From Clostridiales bacterium (lineage in GTDB: Bacteria > Bacillota > Clostridia > Oscillospirales > Oscillospiraceae): a stretch of DNA of 60,952 bases. Positions 1-7,123 of this stretch are shown in pieces (within the stretch, counting starts at the first letter, position 1; every line of letters begins with the position of its first letter). The stretch covers positions 1-60,952 of the forward strand of contig JAAYAR010000044.1 of assembly GCA_012719235.1 (NCBI GenBank). Direction: 5' to 3'. Made by a program: the position numbers and the translations under genes. The notes beneath the pieces are model-generated. The model did no database searches. It saw only the letters and a program-made list of their open reading frames with translations, and had not been told where the DNA came from.

Positions 1-113
1 GTGCAGTCCGGGTCGCCGCATACGTGGCCGCCGTGATGGCGGTGATGATCGGTGCAGTCCGGGACGTCACATTTGTGATCGCTGTGGCGGTGATGGTTCT
101 CTTCTTTGATCAT
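1..113 (-). CDS. His/Cys-rich metal-binding protein, N-terminus only (cut by window edge)
   Basis: Only the first 37 codons are in the window. The ATG at 113-111 overlaps the TAA stop of the G3E GTPase gene (sequence TAATG), so the two are translationally coupled. The visible segment is extremely rich in His, Cys and Asp. It contains an imperfect tandem repeat, C-x-x-P-D-C-T-D-H-H, with Cys pairs spaced CxxxxC and His clusters between them; at DNA level the repeat period is about 50 bp. This composition suggests binding of a transition metal such as Zn, Ni or Co. It could be a His-rich N-terminal extension of a second COG0523-like GTPase, a metal storage protein or a transporter. The rest of the gene is needed to decide. 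Confidence 0.7.
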   Translation of the reverse strand, partial: MIKEENHHRHSDHKCDVPDCTDHHRHHGGHVCGDPDC

Positions 114-712
114 TACATTGCCTCCGGTTTTTTCAGGCGGGCGCTTATCTCGTCCCAGAGCCGCTCGCCGTCGTTTTGCGCGCTGGCCCGGATGACGGGC
201 GAGCCGCCGGCAAGACGTGAGATCTCCTCAATCTCTTCTTCGGTGGGTTCGGTTATATCCGTCTTGTTAATTAATATAACGTTCGCTCCCGAAACCTGAT
301 CGATCAGAAGCGGACGCGTGATCTTAAGGAGTTTCATCCACCGCGCGATATCGATAACGGTGACGCTATAGAGCTTGAACTGTTTGCCCCTCTCCGCAAA
401 GAGATCCCGTATACCGGTCATATATGCAAGACCCGTAAGTTCGACTATCAGCCAATCCGGGTTTATTTCCCTCTCTATCTGTATAGCGGCCGAGATGAGG
501 CTGCCGGATATCGAGCAGCACACACATCCGTTTGTAAGGGTCGTGATCTCGATGCCGCCTTCATTCAGGATCGCGTCATCGATGCTCGTCGTGCCAATTT
601 CATTTTCAATGATCGCGATTTTCAGGCCCTGCCTGAGCATGGAATTGATACAGTTTTTTATGACAGTTGTTTTGCCGGAGCCGAGAAAGCCCGCAAAAGC
701 CAAGACGTTCAT
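113..712 (-). CDS. G3E-family GTPase (CobW/HypB/UreG-like metallochaperone), short form
   Basis: A 199-residue P-loop GTPase. Visible motifs are Walker A GFLGSGKTT at residues 8-16, the COG0523 metal-binding motif GCVCC at 62-66 (CxCC), a switch-like ELTGL near 91 and the guanine-specificity motif NKTD at 149-152. Family members use GTP hydrolysis to insert Zn, Ni or Co (or a cofactor) into client proteins. It is shorter than typical CobW proteins and lacks their C-terminal domain of about 100 residues, so it consists only of the GTPase domain. The downstream, translationally coupled gene starts with a His/Cys-rich metal-binding stretch, which supports a metal-handling role. A GGAAGGGG ribosome site precedes the ATG by about 10 nt. 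The client and the metal cannot be read from the sequence. Confidence 0.88.
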   Translation of the reverse strand: MNVLAFAGFLGSGKTTVIKNCINSMLRQGLKIAIIENEIGTTSIDDAILNEGGIEITTLTNGCVCCSISGSLISAAIQIEREINPDWLIVELTGLAYMTGIRDLFAERGKQFKLYSVTVIDIARWMKLLKITRPLLIDQVSGANVILINKTDITEPTEEEIEEISRLAGGSPVIRASAQNDGERLWDEISARLKKPEAM

Positions 713-862
713 ATCGTTTTACCCCTTCCGCGGTGCTGCGGCGCCTTTGAGCGCCGCAGCGGCAACGTATAGTTTCGGCGCGGCAGCCCGGACCTGCGTC
801 CGGAGGCGATTTCTTGATCAACAATCGAGTCGGATCGGAGCGCCTTTTCTGCCGTCTGTTTG
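713..862 (-). other. Structured 5' leader of the G3E GTPase operon
   Basis: About 150 nt lie between the predicted transcription start (near 862) and the ATG at 712. It contains a perfect 10-bp hairpin with a 6-nt loop (735-744 pairing with 751-760) immediately upstream of the ribosome site, and a smaller CCGGAC/GTCCGG hairpin near 788-803. I could not match it to a cobalamin, NiCo, Mn or other riboswitch consensus. It may be a metal-responsive leader or simply structured sequence. Confidence 0.4.
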
Positions 863-868
863 CATTTA

Positions 869-897
869 ATTATATAAGAATTGCCGGAGCAAGTCAA
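869..897 (-). promoter_or_regulatory. Sigma-A promoter of the G3E GTPase operon
   Basis: On the minus strand, -35 TTGACT (892-897) and -10 TATAAT (869-874) are separated by exactly 17 nt. Transcription would start near 862 and run leftward. Confidence 0.75.
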
Positions 898-999
898 CGG
901 TTTTGCGCAGGGGCGGAGTTGACGGCGCATCACAGCAGCGTCGCGCAAGACGTGCAGCGCGTTCTAATGCCGCTTATGTTCAATAATTCCATAATTCAA

Positions 1000-1028
1000 T
1001 TGCGCGCTTATTGCCGCTGTGCTAGAAT
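1000..1028 (+). promoter_or_regulatory. Probable sigma-A promoter of rodA
   Basis: TTGCGC (1000-1005), a 17-nt spacer and TAGAAT (1023-1028) precede the rodA ribosome site by about 50 nt. The promoter is divergent from that of the G3E operon. Confidence 0.55.
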
Positions 1029-1094
1029 AATATCCGCTCGCGCAGTACGGAGTGCCCGCGGCTGCAGAAATTTCAGGAAAGGGGGGCGGCAGTT

Positions 1095-2237
1095 TTGGCA
1101 CAGACCTGGACGATAGTCAAAAGATACTTAAAAAACGGCGACACACTGCTGCTCCTGCTCTGTGTGACCGCTTCGATCTTTGGTATTATCCTTATCTCCA
1201 GCGCTTCAAGACCGCTCGGAAACCCGAATCGCTATATAGCAGTACAGTCGGTGTCGCTTGTGCTGGGCATAATCATGTTCATCGTGTTTTCCATGATAGA
1301 TCTCGATCTGCTCTGCGACAGGTGGAAGCTGCTCCTGCTTTTCAATATTCTGGCCATCGCCTCCCTGCTCGTTTTCGGCGAGGAGAGCAGCACCGGCAAC
1401 AAGAGCTGGATCTCATTTTCATGGATGCCGGTCGCGATCCAGCCGGCGGAGATCGTAAAGCTGACTTTTACGCTGCTGCTTGCAAGACAGATGTACGCAT
1501 ACCGGGAGCGCATAAACGCCCCCTCCAGCGTCGCTCGGCTTCTTTTGCATTTACTTTTGATGCTGGCGCTGATCATGCTGTGCTCACAGGACGCGGGTAT
1601 GGCGTTTGTATACGCGGTCATGTTCGCTTTCATGGCGTTTGCGGCCGGGATATCGCTCCCCTGGATCCTTGCCGGCCTAACGGCCATCGCCGCTGTCACG
1701 CCGCTGGTCTGGAATTCACCTCTGATGAGCGACTATCAAAAAGACAGAATACTTGTTATTCTGGACCCGAGCATAGATCCGGATAACCTGAATGCGGGCT
1801 GGCAGGCCGCGCAGAGCAAGCTGGCCATAGGTTCGGGCCAGTTGTTCGGACAGGGGCTGTATAACGGAAAGCTCACCCAGAGCGGTTCCATTTTTGCTAT
1901 GCACAACGACTTCATTTTCGCGTGCGCGGGAGAGGAATTCGGGATCCTGGGCTGCCTGGCGATCATCGCCGTGCTCACGGGTATTATCGCCTGCTGCCTT
2001 GTCAGGGCGGTCAAATGTAAACGCCCTATGAGCGCGCTTATCTGTGCCGGTTTTGCGGGGATGCTGACGTTTCAGACGTTCGAAAACATCGGCATGTGCC
2101 TCGGCATTACTCCCGTCATAGGTCTTACGCTCCCGTTCATAAGCTACGGCGGCTCCTCGCTCGTGGCGACGTTTTGTTGTATGGGGATAGTGTCCGGTAT
2201 CCGGCTGAGACCTCCTCCGATCGTTACCAGATACTGA
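1095..2237 (+). CDS. rodA: SEDS-family peptidoglycan glycosyltransferase, RodA/FtsW/SpoVE-like
   Basis: A 380-residue polytopic membrane protein of the SEDS family. These proteins polymerise lipid II into glycan strands together with a class B penicillin-binding protein during elongation (RodA), division (FtsW) or sporulation (SpoVE). About ten hydrophobic segments are visible. Family motifs include NKSWISF near 102, IQPAEIVKL near 115, QDAGMA at 165-170 (usually QPDLGTA), HNDFIF...GEEFG at 270-283 and the C-terminal LPFISYGGSS at 346-355. The start is a TTG preceded by AGGAAAGGGGGG; no better ATG exists. No mreBCD or PBP gene is adjacent, so assignment to RodA rather than FtsW or SpoVE is tentative. 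The gene appears to be transcribed alone, with its own promoter and terminator. Confidence 0.88.
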   Translation: MAQTWTIVKRYLKNGDTLLLLLCVTASIFGIILISSASRPLGNPNRYIAVQSVSLVLGIIMFIVFSMIDLDLLCDRWKLLLLFNILAIASLLVFGEESSTGNKSWISFSWMPVAIQPAEIVKLTFTLLLARQMYAYRERINAPSSVARLLLHLLLMLALIMLCSQDAGMAFVYAVMFAFMAFAAGISLPWILAGLTAIAAVTPLVWNSPLMSDYQKDRILVILDPSIDPDNLNAGWQAAQSKLAIGSGQLFGQGLYNGKLTQSGSIFAMHNDFIFACAGEEFGILGCLAIIAVLTGIIACCLVRAVKCKRPMSALICAGFAGMLTFQTFENIGMCLGITPVIGLTLPFISYGGSSLVATFCCMGIVSGIRLRPPPIVTRY

Positions 2238-2281
2238 TTCCGTCAGATTGTCAAAAACAGAATATCAGGTCAGGACCATAT

Positions 2282-2319
2282 TCCATTCGGCGGCATGTGC
2301 GTCGAATGGATTTCCTTTT
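2282..2319 (+). terminator. Rho-independent terminator of rodA
   Basis: An 11-bp stem (2282-2292 with 2300-2310, one G-U pair) with a 7-nt loop is followed by TTTCCTTTT. Confidence 0.75.
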
Positions 2320-2327
2320 GAGCCGCA

Positions 2328-2379
2328 GCAGCGGCGAGGTCTTTCTCCGGCCCGTGTCAAAGAACAAACGTTTTTGACG
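2328..2379 (+). repeat. Dispersed intergenic repeat, copy A
   Basis: About 52 nt closely match 59079-59131, with a handful of substitutions and one indel. The repeat has a GC-rich first half (GCAGCGGCGAGGTCTTT) followed by an inverted repeat, GTCAAAGAAC / GTTTTTGAC, which is imperfect in this copy. Both copies lie downstream of a terminator or gene end. It looks like a small non-coding dispersed repeat (MITE- or REP-like) present elsewhere in the genome. Confidence 0.65.
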
Positions 2380-2390
2380 CATTCACGCAA

Positions 2391-2425
2391 GGGGGACTGC
2401 CGCTGATCTAAGGCGGCAGTCCCCC
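2391..2425. terminator. Strong hairpin between convergent genes, no U-tract
   Basis: A perfect 13-bp stem (2391-2403 with 2413-2425) with a 9-nt loop sits just past the 3' end of the minus-strand oxidoreductase gene. Neither side has a run of T, so it may protect 3' ends or be an atypical bidirectional terminator. Confidence 0.5.
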
Positions 2426-2447
2426 GGGATATTCGGATGTAAGGGTG

Positions 2448-4337
2448 TCAGCGTATGTTCATAGCGGCATAAAAGCCCTCCCGGACCGCGTCCGCTATCG
2501 TGCCGCCGTTTGTGTGACAGTCTCCGACGAAGTACACGTCCTTCACTATGCCTTCGTACTCTTCCCTCTTTATGGCGGCGGGGCGGACACCGAGCGCGAG
2601 CACGAGAGTGTCGCACGCTGCGCGGAGCTCGTTTCCGTTCTCGTCTTCCAGTATTACGGCGTCGGGAAGCACACGCTGAAGCTTGACTTTCTCGATAACC
2701 CTGACTCCGGCTTCGCCGGCCATGTGGCGGATGGATCTTGTAAGGAAGGGGACCTTCGAAGACGCGTCGATCCGTTCAAGCGCGAGCATATCGATCAGTG
2801 TGACGCTGTGCCCGCTTTTAGCCAGGGAGACCGCTGTTTCGGTACCTGTCAGCCCGGCGCCCGCCACGACGACTTCCTTTCCGACTTCTGCAGCCTGGTG
2901 ATCGACGTCGCCGGCAAGCACGACGTGGTCCGATTCAATACCCGGAATATCGGGTATATACGGCTTGCTCCCCGTGGCAATTATTATGGCGTCGGGGTAC
3001 TCGGCCTCGATTATCTCGCGGGTGACCTCGGTGTTAAGGCGTATGCCGATGCCCGGCGTGTGCTCTGTCTCCCTGACGGCCCATTTTGTGTATTCCTTTA
3101 TATCGGACTTGAGCGGATTTGCCCCGGCTGCGATCAACGATCCCCCAAGGCTGCCGCTCTTTTCGATTATGACGGGCCTGTGCCCTCGGATCGCCAGCCA
3201 GCGCGCGGCTTCCATACCCGCGCAGCCGCCCCCCACTATCAGCACTTTCCTGGTATGTATGGCAGGCTGGTATTCCGAAAAAAGGCTCTCCCTGCCGGCA
3301 AGCGGGTTTACTGCGCAGCGCAGCGGGAGCGGAAAAGCGTGCGGATCGGGCCCGCCTGTACAAACACCGCAGCGGATGCAGGGGCGTACGCGCTCGCCGT
3401 GCCCCAATAGACATTTGCGCACCGCCATCGGATCCGCGATAAGTGTGCGGATCATCGCGACCATGTCCGCCTTTCCTTCGGCAACAGCCTGCTCCGCAAG
3501 CTCCATGTTGAAAGAGCCGACCGAGCATACGGGTATGTCGAGCTCTTTTTTAAATGCTTCGGCGAGATACAGGTTTGTCGCTCTGGGAAGATAGGTCGGC
3601 TGGATCATCCGCATCGAGGCGGCGCGGTCGAACATTCCGCCTGCCGAAACCTGGATCATGTCGATCTTGTTTTGAATATACTGCGCAAAGCGGACGGCCT
3701 CTTCCGGGCCGACGCCGCCGGGTCTGAGTTCGTCTCCGCTGATCCTCCACTCGATCGCCATATTCGGGCCAATTTTTTCTCTCACCGCGTCAAGAAGATC
3801 CGATGCGAAGCGGCAGCGGTCTTCCATGGTACGGCAGCCGTATTTATCGCTGCGCGTATTGGCCGGAGAGTAAAAAGAGGAGACGGTATGCCCGTGGCCG
3901 CCGTGTATCATCACCATATCGAAACCCGCTCTGCGGCAGCGGTCCGCGGCCGACGCGAAATCTTCGATCAGCCTGTCGATCTCTGCGGCAGTGAACTCGG
4001 ACGGCAGCCTCTCGTCACGCACATTGAGCTCGATCGAGGCGATGGCGCCGTAGCGGTGGATCGCGTCAGTCAGGCTGTACAGGCCGTGGACGACCTCGTT
4101 TTTTGTCAGGTCTATGACGAAACGGTTTGAAGACGCGTACTTGCTCGTGACAGGGCTGTCCCCTACCGTGACGATTGCCGCGCCTCCGAGAGCGAACCTC
4201 TGCGTAAAGGCGATGAACTCGGGGGTGACGAATCCGTCGTGGGAAGCAAGCATCGGTTCCGCGGGCGACACTTCAATGCGGTTTTTCGCCGTGAGAGGCC
4301 CGATCCTGAGAGGTTTGAAAACATGGCTGTAATCCAT
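2448..4337 (-). CDS. NADH:flavin oxidoreductase / 2,4-dienoyl-CoA reductase-type Fe-S flavoprotein
   Basis: A 629-residue multidomain flavoprotein of the FadH/BaiCD type (old yellow enzyme family). Residues 5-310 form the FMN-binding TIM barrel, with a HGGHGH active-site segment at 145-150 followed by the typical N-x-R-S-D-K-Y-G stretch. Cys320, 323, 326 and 341 would hold a 4Fe-4S cluster, although the spacing CxxCxxC differs from the usual CxxCxxxC. The GGGCAG dinucleotide fold at about 369-374 binds FAD, and a second GAGLTG fold near 490 binds NAD(P)H. Such enzymes reduce activated C=C bonds of enoyl-CoAs, steroids or xenobiotics; the substrate is unknown. An in-frame extension upstream would run through tRNA-Ser, so I chose the ATG at 4337, which follows AGGACGG. 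Confidence 0.9.
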   Translation of the reverse strand: MDYSHVFKPLRIGPLTAKNRIEVSPAEPMLASHDGFVTPEFIAFTQRFALGGAAIVTVGDSPVTSKYASSNRFVIDLTKNEVVHGLYSLTDAIHRYGAIASIELNVRDERLPSEFTAAEIDRLIEDFASAADRCRRAGFDMVMIHGGHGHTVSSFYSPANTRSDKYGCRTMEDRCRFASDLLDAVREKIGPNMAIEWRISGDELRPGGVGPEEAVRFAQYIQNKIDMIQVSAGGMFDRAASMRMIQPTYLPRATNLYLAEAFKKELDIPVCSVGSFNMELAEQAVAEGKADMVAMIRTLIADPMAVRKCLLGHGERVRPCIRCGVCTGGPDPHAFPLPLRCAVNPLAGRESLFSEYQPAIHTRKVLIVGGGCAGMEAARWLAIRGHRPVIIEKSGSLGGSLIAAGANPLKSDIKEYTKWAVRETEHTPGIGIRLNTEVTREIIEAEYPDAIIIATGSKPYIPDIPGIESDHVVLAGDVDHQAAEVGKEVVVAGAGLTGTETAVSLAKSGHSVTLIDMLALERIDASSKVPFLTRSIRHMAGEAGVRVIEKVKLQRVLPDAVILEDENGNELRAACDTLVLALGVRPAAIKREEYEGIVKDVYFVGDCHTNGGTIADAVREGFYAAMNIR

Positions 4338-4401
4338 TATTTCCGTCCTTTTTAATGTTTTTGTTTCGGTTTTGCCGGTGTTTGGCTCAGACTCTAAAGC
4401 A

Positions 4402-4430
4402 ATATTACCACCTTTTTCGCTCCTTGACAA
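4402..4430 (-). promoter_or_regulatory. Sigma-A promoter of the flavin oxidoreductase
   Basis: On the minus strand, TTGTCA (4425-4430), 17 nt and TAATAT (4402-4407). Its -35 hexamer overlaps the -35 hexamer of the divergent tRNA-Ser promoter by five bases. Confidence 0.65.
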
Positions 4431-4452
4431 TTGCTTTGCAAGCGTGTAGAAT
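4424..4452 (+). promoter_or_regulatory. Sigma-A promoter of tRNA-Ser
   Basis: TTGACA (4424-4429), 17 nt, TAGAAT (4447-4452). The predicted start near 4459 leaves a leader of only about 5 nt before the mature tRNA. Confidence 0.8.
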
Positions 4453-4463
4453 CGTTCTGCTGT

Positions 4464-4549
4464 GGAGAGATGTCCGAGTGGTCGATGGTGACGGTCTTGA
4501 AAACCGTTGTGCGAAAGCACCGGGGGTTCGAATCCCTCTCTCTCCGCCA
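4464..4549 (+). tRNA. tRNA-Ser (anticodon UGA)
   Basis: A complete cloverleaf: acceptor stem GGAGAGA / TCTCTCC, anticodon stem ACGGT/ACCGT enclosing loop CTTGAAA (anticodon TGA, reads UCA and related Ser codons), a long class II variable arm (GTGC GAAA GCAC) and a T-loop GGTTCGAATCC. The discriminator base is G and the CCA end is encoded (4547-4549). Confidence 0.97.
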
Positions 4550-4554
4550 GTTTT

Positions 4555-4600
4555 CCGGAAACGCTGGGTAATACCTTCGTTTCCGGTATTTTATTTTTAT
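4555..4600 (+). terminator. Rho-independent terminator of tRNA-Ser
   Basis: A 9-bp stem CCGGAAACG / CGTTTCCGG (4555-4563 with 4578-4586) is followed by the T-rich tract TATTTTATTTTTAT. Confidence 0.85.
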
Positions 4601-4985
4601 TGAACAGGTCAGCGGAAACGTAAAAGATCCCTTTCAACGCCTTTCGAAAGCGTCCGCCCGTCAGTCGGGTCCGATCGACGGATCGGGACGGAAATATGCG
4701 GCGGGATGAACACTCTGCGGCGAACTGCTGCGAGCGGCTGTGCCGGAAACGTATATACGGCGCGCTCGGGGAGTCGGTAACGAGGTGCCGCTGCGCGGCT
4801 CAATGCGCTCGTGCGGCGCTTTTCATTATGGCCGAAATCTGCGCGCCGGGTGGAGTTTTTATTGTGATTGCCGCAGTATTGTGATACTGTTTACTTGCCC
4901 GGCCGCCGCGGGACCCGAGCGCCGGCCGGTTCGATGCTCATCCGGGTCCTGACACGACGATTAAAGATGCGGAGGGAGCGCCGAC
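4601..4985 (+). other. Gene-free stretch with a weak promoter candidate
   Basis: No credible reading frame is seen. A TTGTGA (4862-4867) / 17 nt / TACTGT (4885-4890) pair could be the promoter of the DUF4153 gene. A GGAGGGAG ribosome site closes the region. Confidence 0.4.
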
Positions 4986-6839
4986 ATGAAAATGAATCCG
5001 TTTTTCAGATCTGTTTTCCGGGTGTCCAAAGGCGCGCTAGGTGCGTATGTGTGCTTTCCGACCGCGATACTGTGCGCATTATGCTTTGCCGGTATCGCCA
5101 TGGTCCGGGTCCAGCTTGATTGGGAACGGCAGGAATCGCTGAATTATCTTTTAAACTGTATGCACTGGGCGCTGGCGTTCGGCGCGACTTTCAGCCTCGC
5201 GGCCGTCGCGGCTGCCAGAAGCCTCTCGGGCAAAAAAGGGGCTTCGACAGCCGCCAACATCCTCGGAGGCCCGGCTGCGGTAATAGTGTTTCTGCTTCTT
5301 TACTTTTTTGGAGCGGAGCCTGAGGGCACCGGTTTGAAGCAACTCTCCTCTCTCTCCTCAGCGCGCTGCGCAGCCGCAGTATTTGTGAGCCTCACCGCAT
5401 TTGTCATATTTGCGCAGGATCGCCGTGAGGGGGACGGCTTTGCCCCCGCTCTCTTTATGACAATCAAGGCCTTTTTTATCGCCCTTGTCTACGGGCTGGT
5501 AATCTGCGGCGGAGCGAGCGGGATAGCGGCAGCCGTGCAGAGTCTGATCTATCGGGATATGAGCGAAAAGGTCTATCTGCATATTGCGATCATCTCGTGC
5601 TTTATCGCGTTTTCCGTCTTCGCGGGGTATTTTCCCGACTTTGCTGATGATCCGGAGAACGAAAAGCGTATACAGGCCAAAAAACAACCTCGCGCCGTCG
5701 AGGTTCTTTTTAACTATATACTTGTCCCCATAGTGCTGGTTATGACGGTGGTGCTGTTTATATGGGCCGGAAAGACTGTTGCCGGCGGAATGAAGATCAA
5801 ACTTGTTCAGCTTTCAGCCATTGCCGCCTCGTACACGATCGGCGGACTCTGGCTTGCCGCCATGGTCGACGGGAGCACTTTGAAGCCGGGAGTATTTTAC
5901 CGCCGCGTCTACCCCGCGGCTTCGCTGGTCATACTTGCGTTCGAAGCCTGGGCCGTTATCGGCAGCCTCGTTGATACCGGTCTGAAGACCGAAGAATATA
6001 TATTCATTTTGATCTGGATAGTAGCCGCGGCCGGAGCGCTGTTGCTGCTTTTCCTGAGGTCAAAAGCGCACACCGTGATCGCCCTTACGGTCTGTTTTCT
6101 CGCGGTCGTTTCGGTACTGCCCGGTATAGGGTATCAGGCACTGCCGGTGGCGTTCCAGTCGAAAAGGCTTGAAGCCCTGCTCCTGGAACGCGGGATACTT
6201 GAAAACGGTCGTATCACCCCCCTGGAGTCCGAACCGCCCGAGAAGTTCCGCGCAGACGTCACCGACGCCGTCTTGTTCCTGGCCGGTTCACGCAGCGCGA
6301 GGCTCCCGGACTGGTTTGATGAGGATCTGGCGGAAATCGGCGCTTTTCGGGACGCCTTCGGGTTTGGAATGACCTGGGAAGGGTCGGATCCCGGGGCAGA
6401 AATACAGTACGCCAGGATAGATCTTGTTCTGAAGCCGGGAGCTGTAGATATACGGGATTACAGCTGGGCGTTCAATCCCAAGGAGACCTATGAAGAAGGT
6501 CGTGGCGCCGCCGAGTTTTCGGGAGAAAACGGGACATACCGGGTCTTCTGGAGCGTCCTTCAAAACGGAGTTCCGAGCATCAGAATCGAGCTAGACGGGC
6601 AGACGATTTATGAAGATGACCTAAACGCCTATCTCGCCGGTCTTGCCTCCGAGTATTTTGAGGGCACGGAAAACGGAGGGCTCATCGAGGCGCCGCCGGA
6701 GGATATGAGCTGCACGGTCGAGACGGATCGGCTCAAACTACTGCTGGTATTCAAATACATCGGTGTTTCAAAGGGAGCGGCGGAGGATACAATATGGTAC
6801 AGTCTTGACCTCGGCGCCGCCTTTGCGATCGAGCGCTGA
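4986..6839 (+). CDS. DUF4153-type polytopic membrane protein
   Basis: A 617-residue protein. Roughly the first 380 residues form about ten hydrophobic segments, beginning with FRVSKGALGAYVCFPTAIL, which resembles the DUF4153 family start. The last 220 residues are hydrophilic and probably extracytoplasmic, with many acidic and aromatic residues. DUF4153 proteins are widespread in Firmicutes and have no assigned reaction. The ATG at 4986 follows GGAGGGAG. The gene appears monocistronic and its neighbours give no functional hint. The family call is from memory of the N-terminal pattern, so it is moderately secure. Confidence 0.75.
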   Translation: MKMNPFFRSVFRVSKGALGAYVCFPTAILCALCFAGIAMVRVQLDWERQESLNYLLNCMHWALAFGATFSLAAVAAARSLSGKKGASTAANILGGPAAVIVFLLLYFFGAEPEGTGLKQLSSLSSARCAAAVFVSLTAFVIFAQDRREGDGFAPALFMTIKAFFIALVYGLVICGGASGIAAAVQSLIYRDMSEKVYLHIAIISCFIAFSVFAGYFPDFADDPENEKRIQAKKQPRAVEVLFNYILVPIVLVMTVVLFIWAGKTVAGGMKIKLVQLSAIAASYTIGGLWLAAMVDGSTLKPGVFYRRVYPAASLVILAFEAWAVIGSLVDTGLKTEEYIFILIWIVAAAGALLLLFLRSKAHTVIALTVCFLAVVSVLPGIGYQALPVAFQSKRLEALLLERGILENGRITPLESEPPEKFRADVTDAVLFLAGSRSARLPDWFDEDLAEIGAFRDAFGFGMTWEGSDPGAEIQYARIDLVLKPGAVDIRDYSWAFNPKETYEEGRGAAEFSGENGTYRVFWSVLQNGVPSIRIELDGQTIYEDDLNAYLAGLASEYFEGTENGGLIEAPPEDMSCTVETDRLKLLLVFKYIGVSKGAAEDTIWYSLDLGAAFAIER

Positions 6840-6941
6840 ATAATCTTTATGCAGCGGCGCTGCGCGTGGTTTTGCGGGACCGAAAAGATCCTGGATTTAA
6901 AATTTTTATCGCATAAGAGTGTATATTTATGACTTTATGTA

Positions 6942-6970
6942 TTGAAAATTGAGCGCGTTTGAATTATTAT
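6942..6970 (+). promoter_or_regulatory. Probable sigma-A promoter of nfnAB
   Basis: TTGAAA (6942-6947), 17 nt, TATTAT (6965-6970), within the 284-nt gap before nfnA. The rest of the gap holds a short GCAGC/GCTGC hairpin near 6850 and no gene. Confidence 0.55.
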
Positions 6971-7123
6971 GTACAGAAACTACCTAAATTGATACAAACG
7001 CCTAATGCCGGATACAGCCGGCAGCATAATGCGGCGGTCCGAGCAGAGCAGAGAGCAGTCCGGATTCGGGTTGAGGCCGGGTAATGTCAATTCCACAATT
7101 CTCAAAAATCGGAGAGAAAGAAG

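Noticed and set aside
2445-3410. Long plus-strand ORF of 321 codons
   Set aside because: Shadow of the oxidoreductase on the other strand, with no ribosome site and no recognisable protein.
4338-4637. 100-residue N-terminal extension of the flavin oxidoreductase
   Set aside because: It would translate the antisense of tRNA-Ser and its terminator; a clear ribosome site and ATG exist at 4337.
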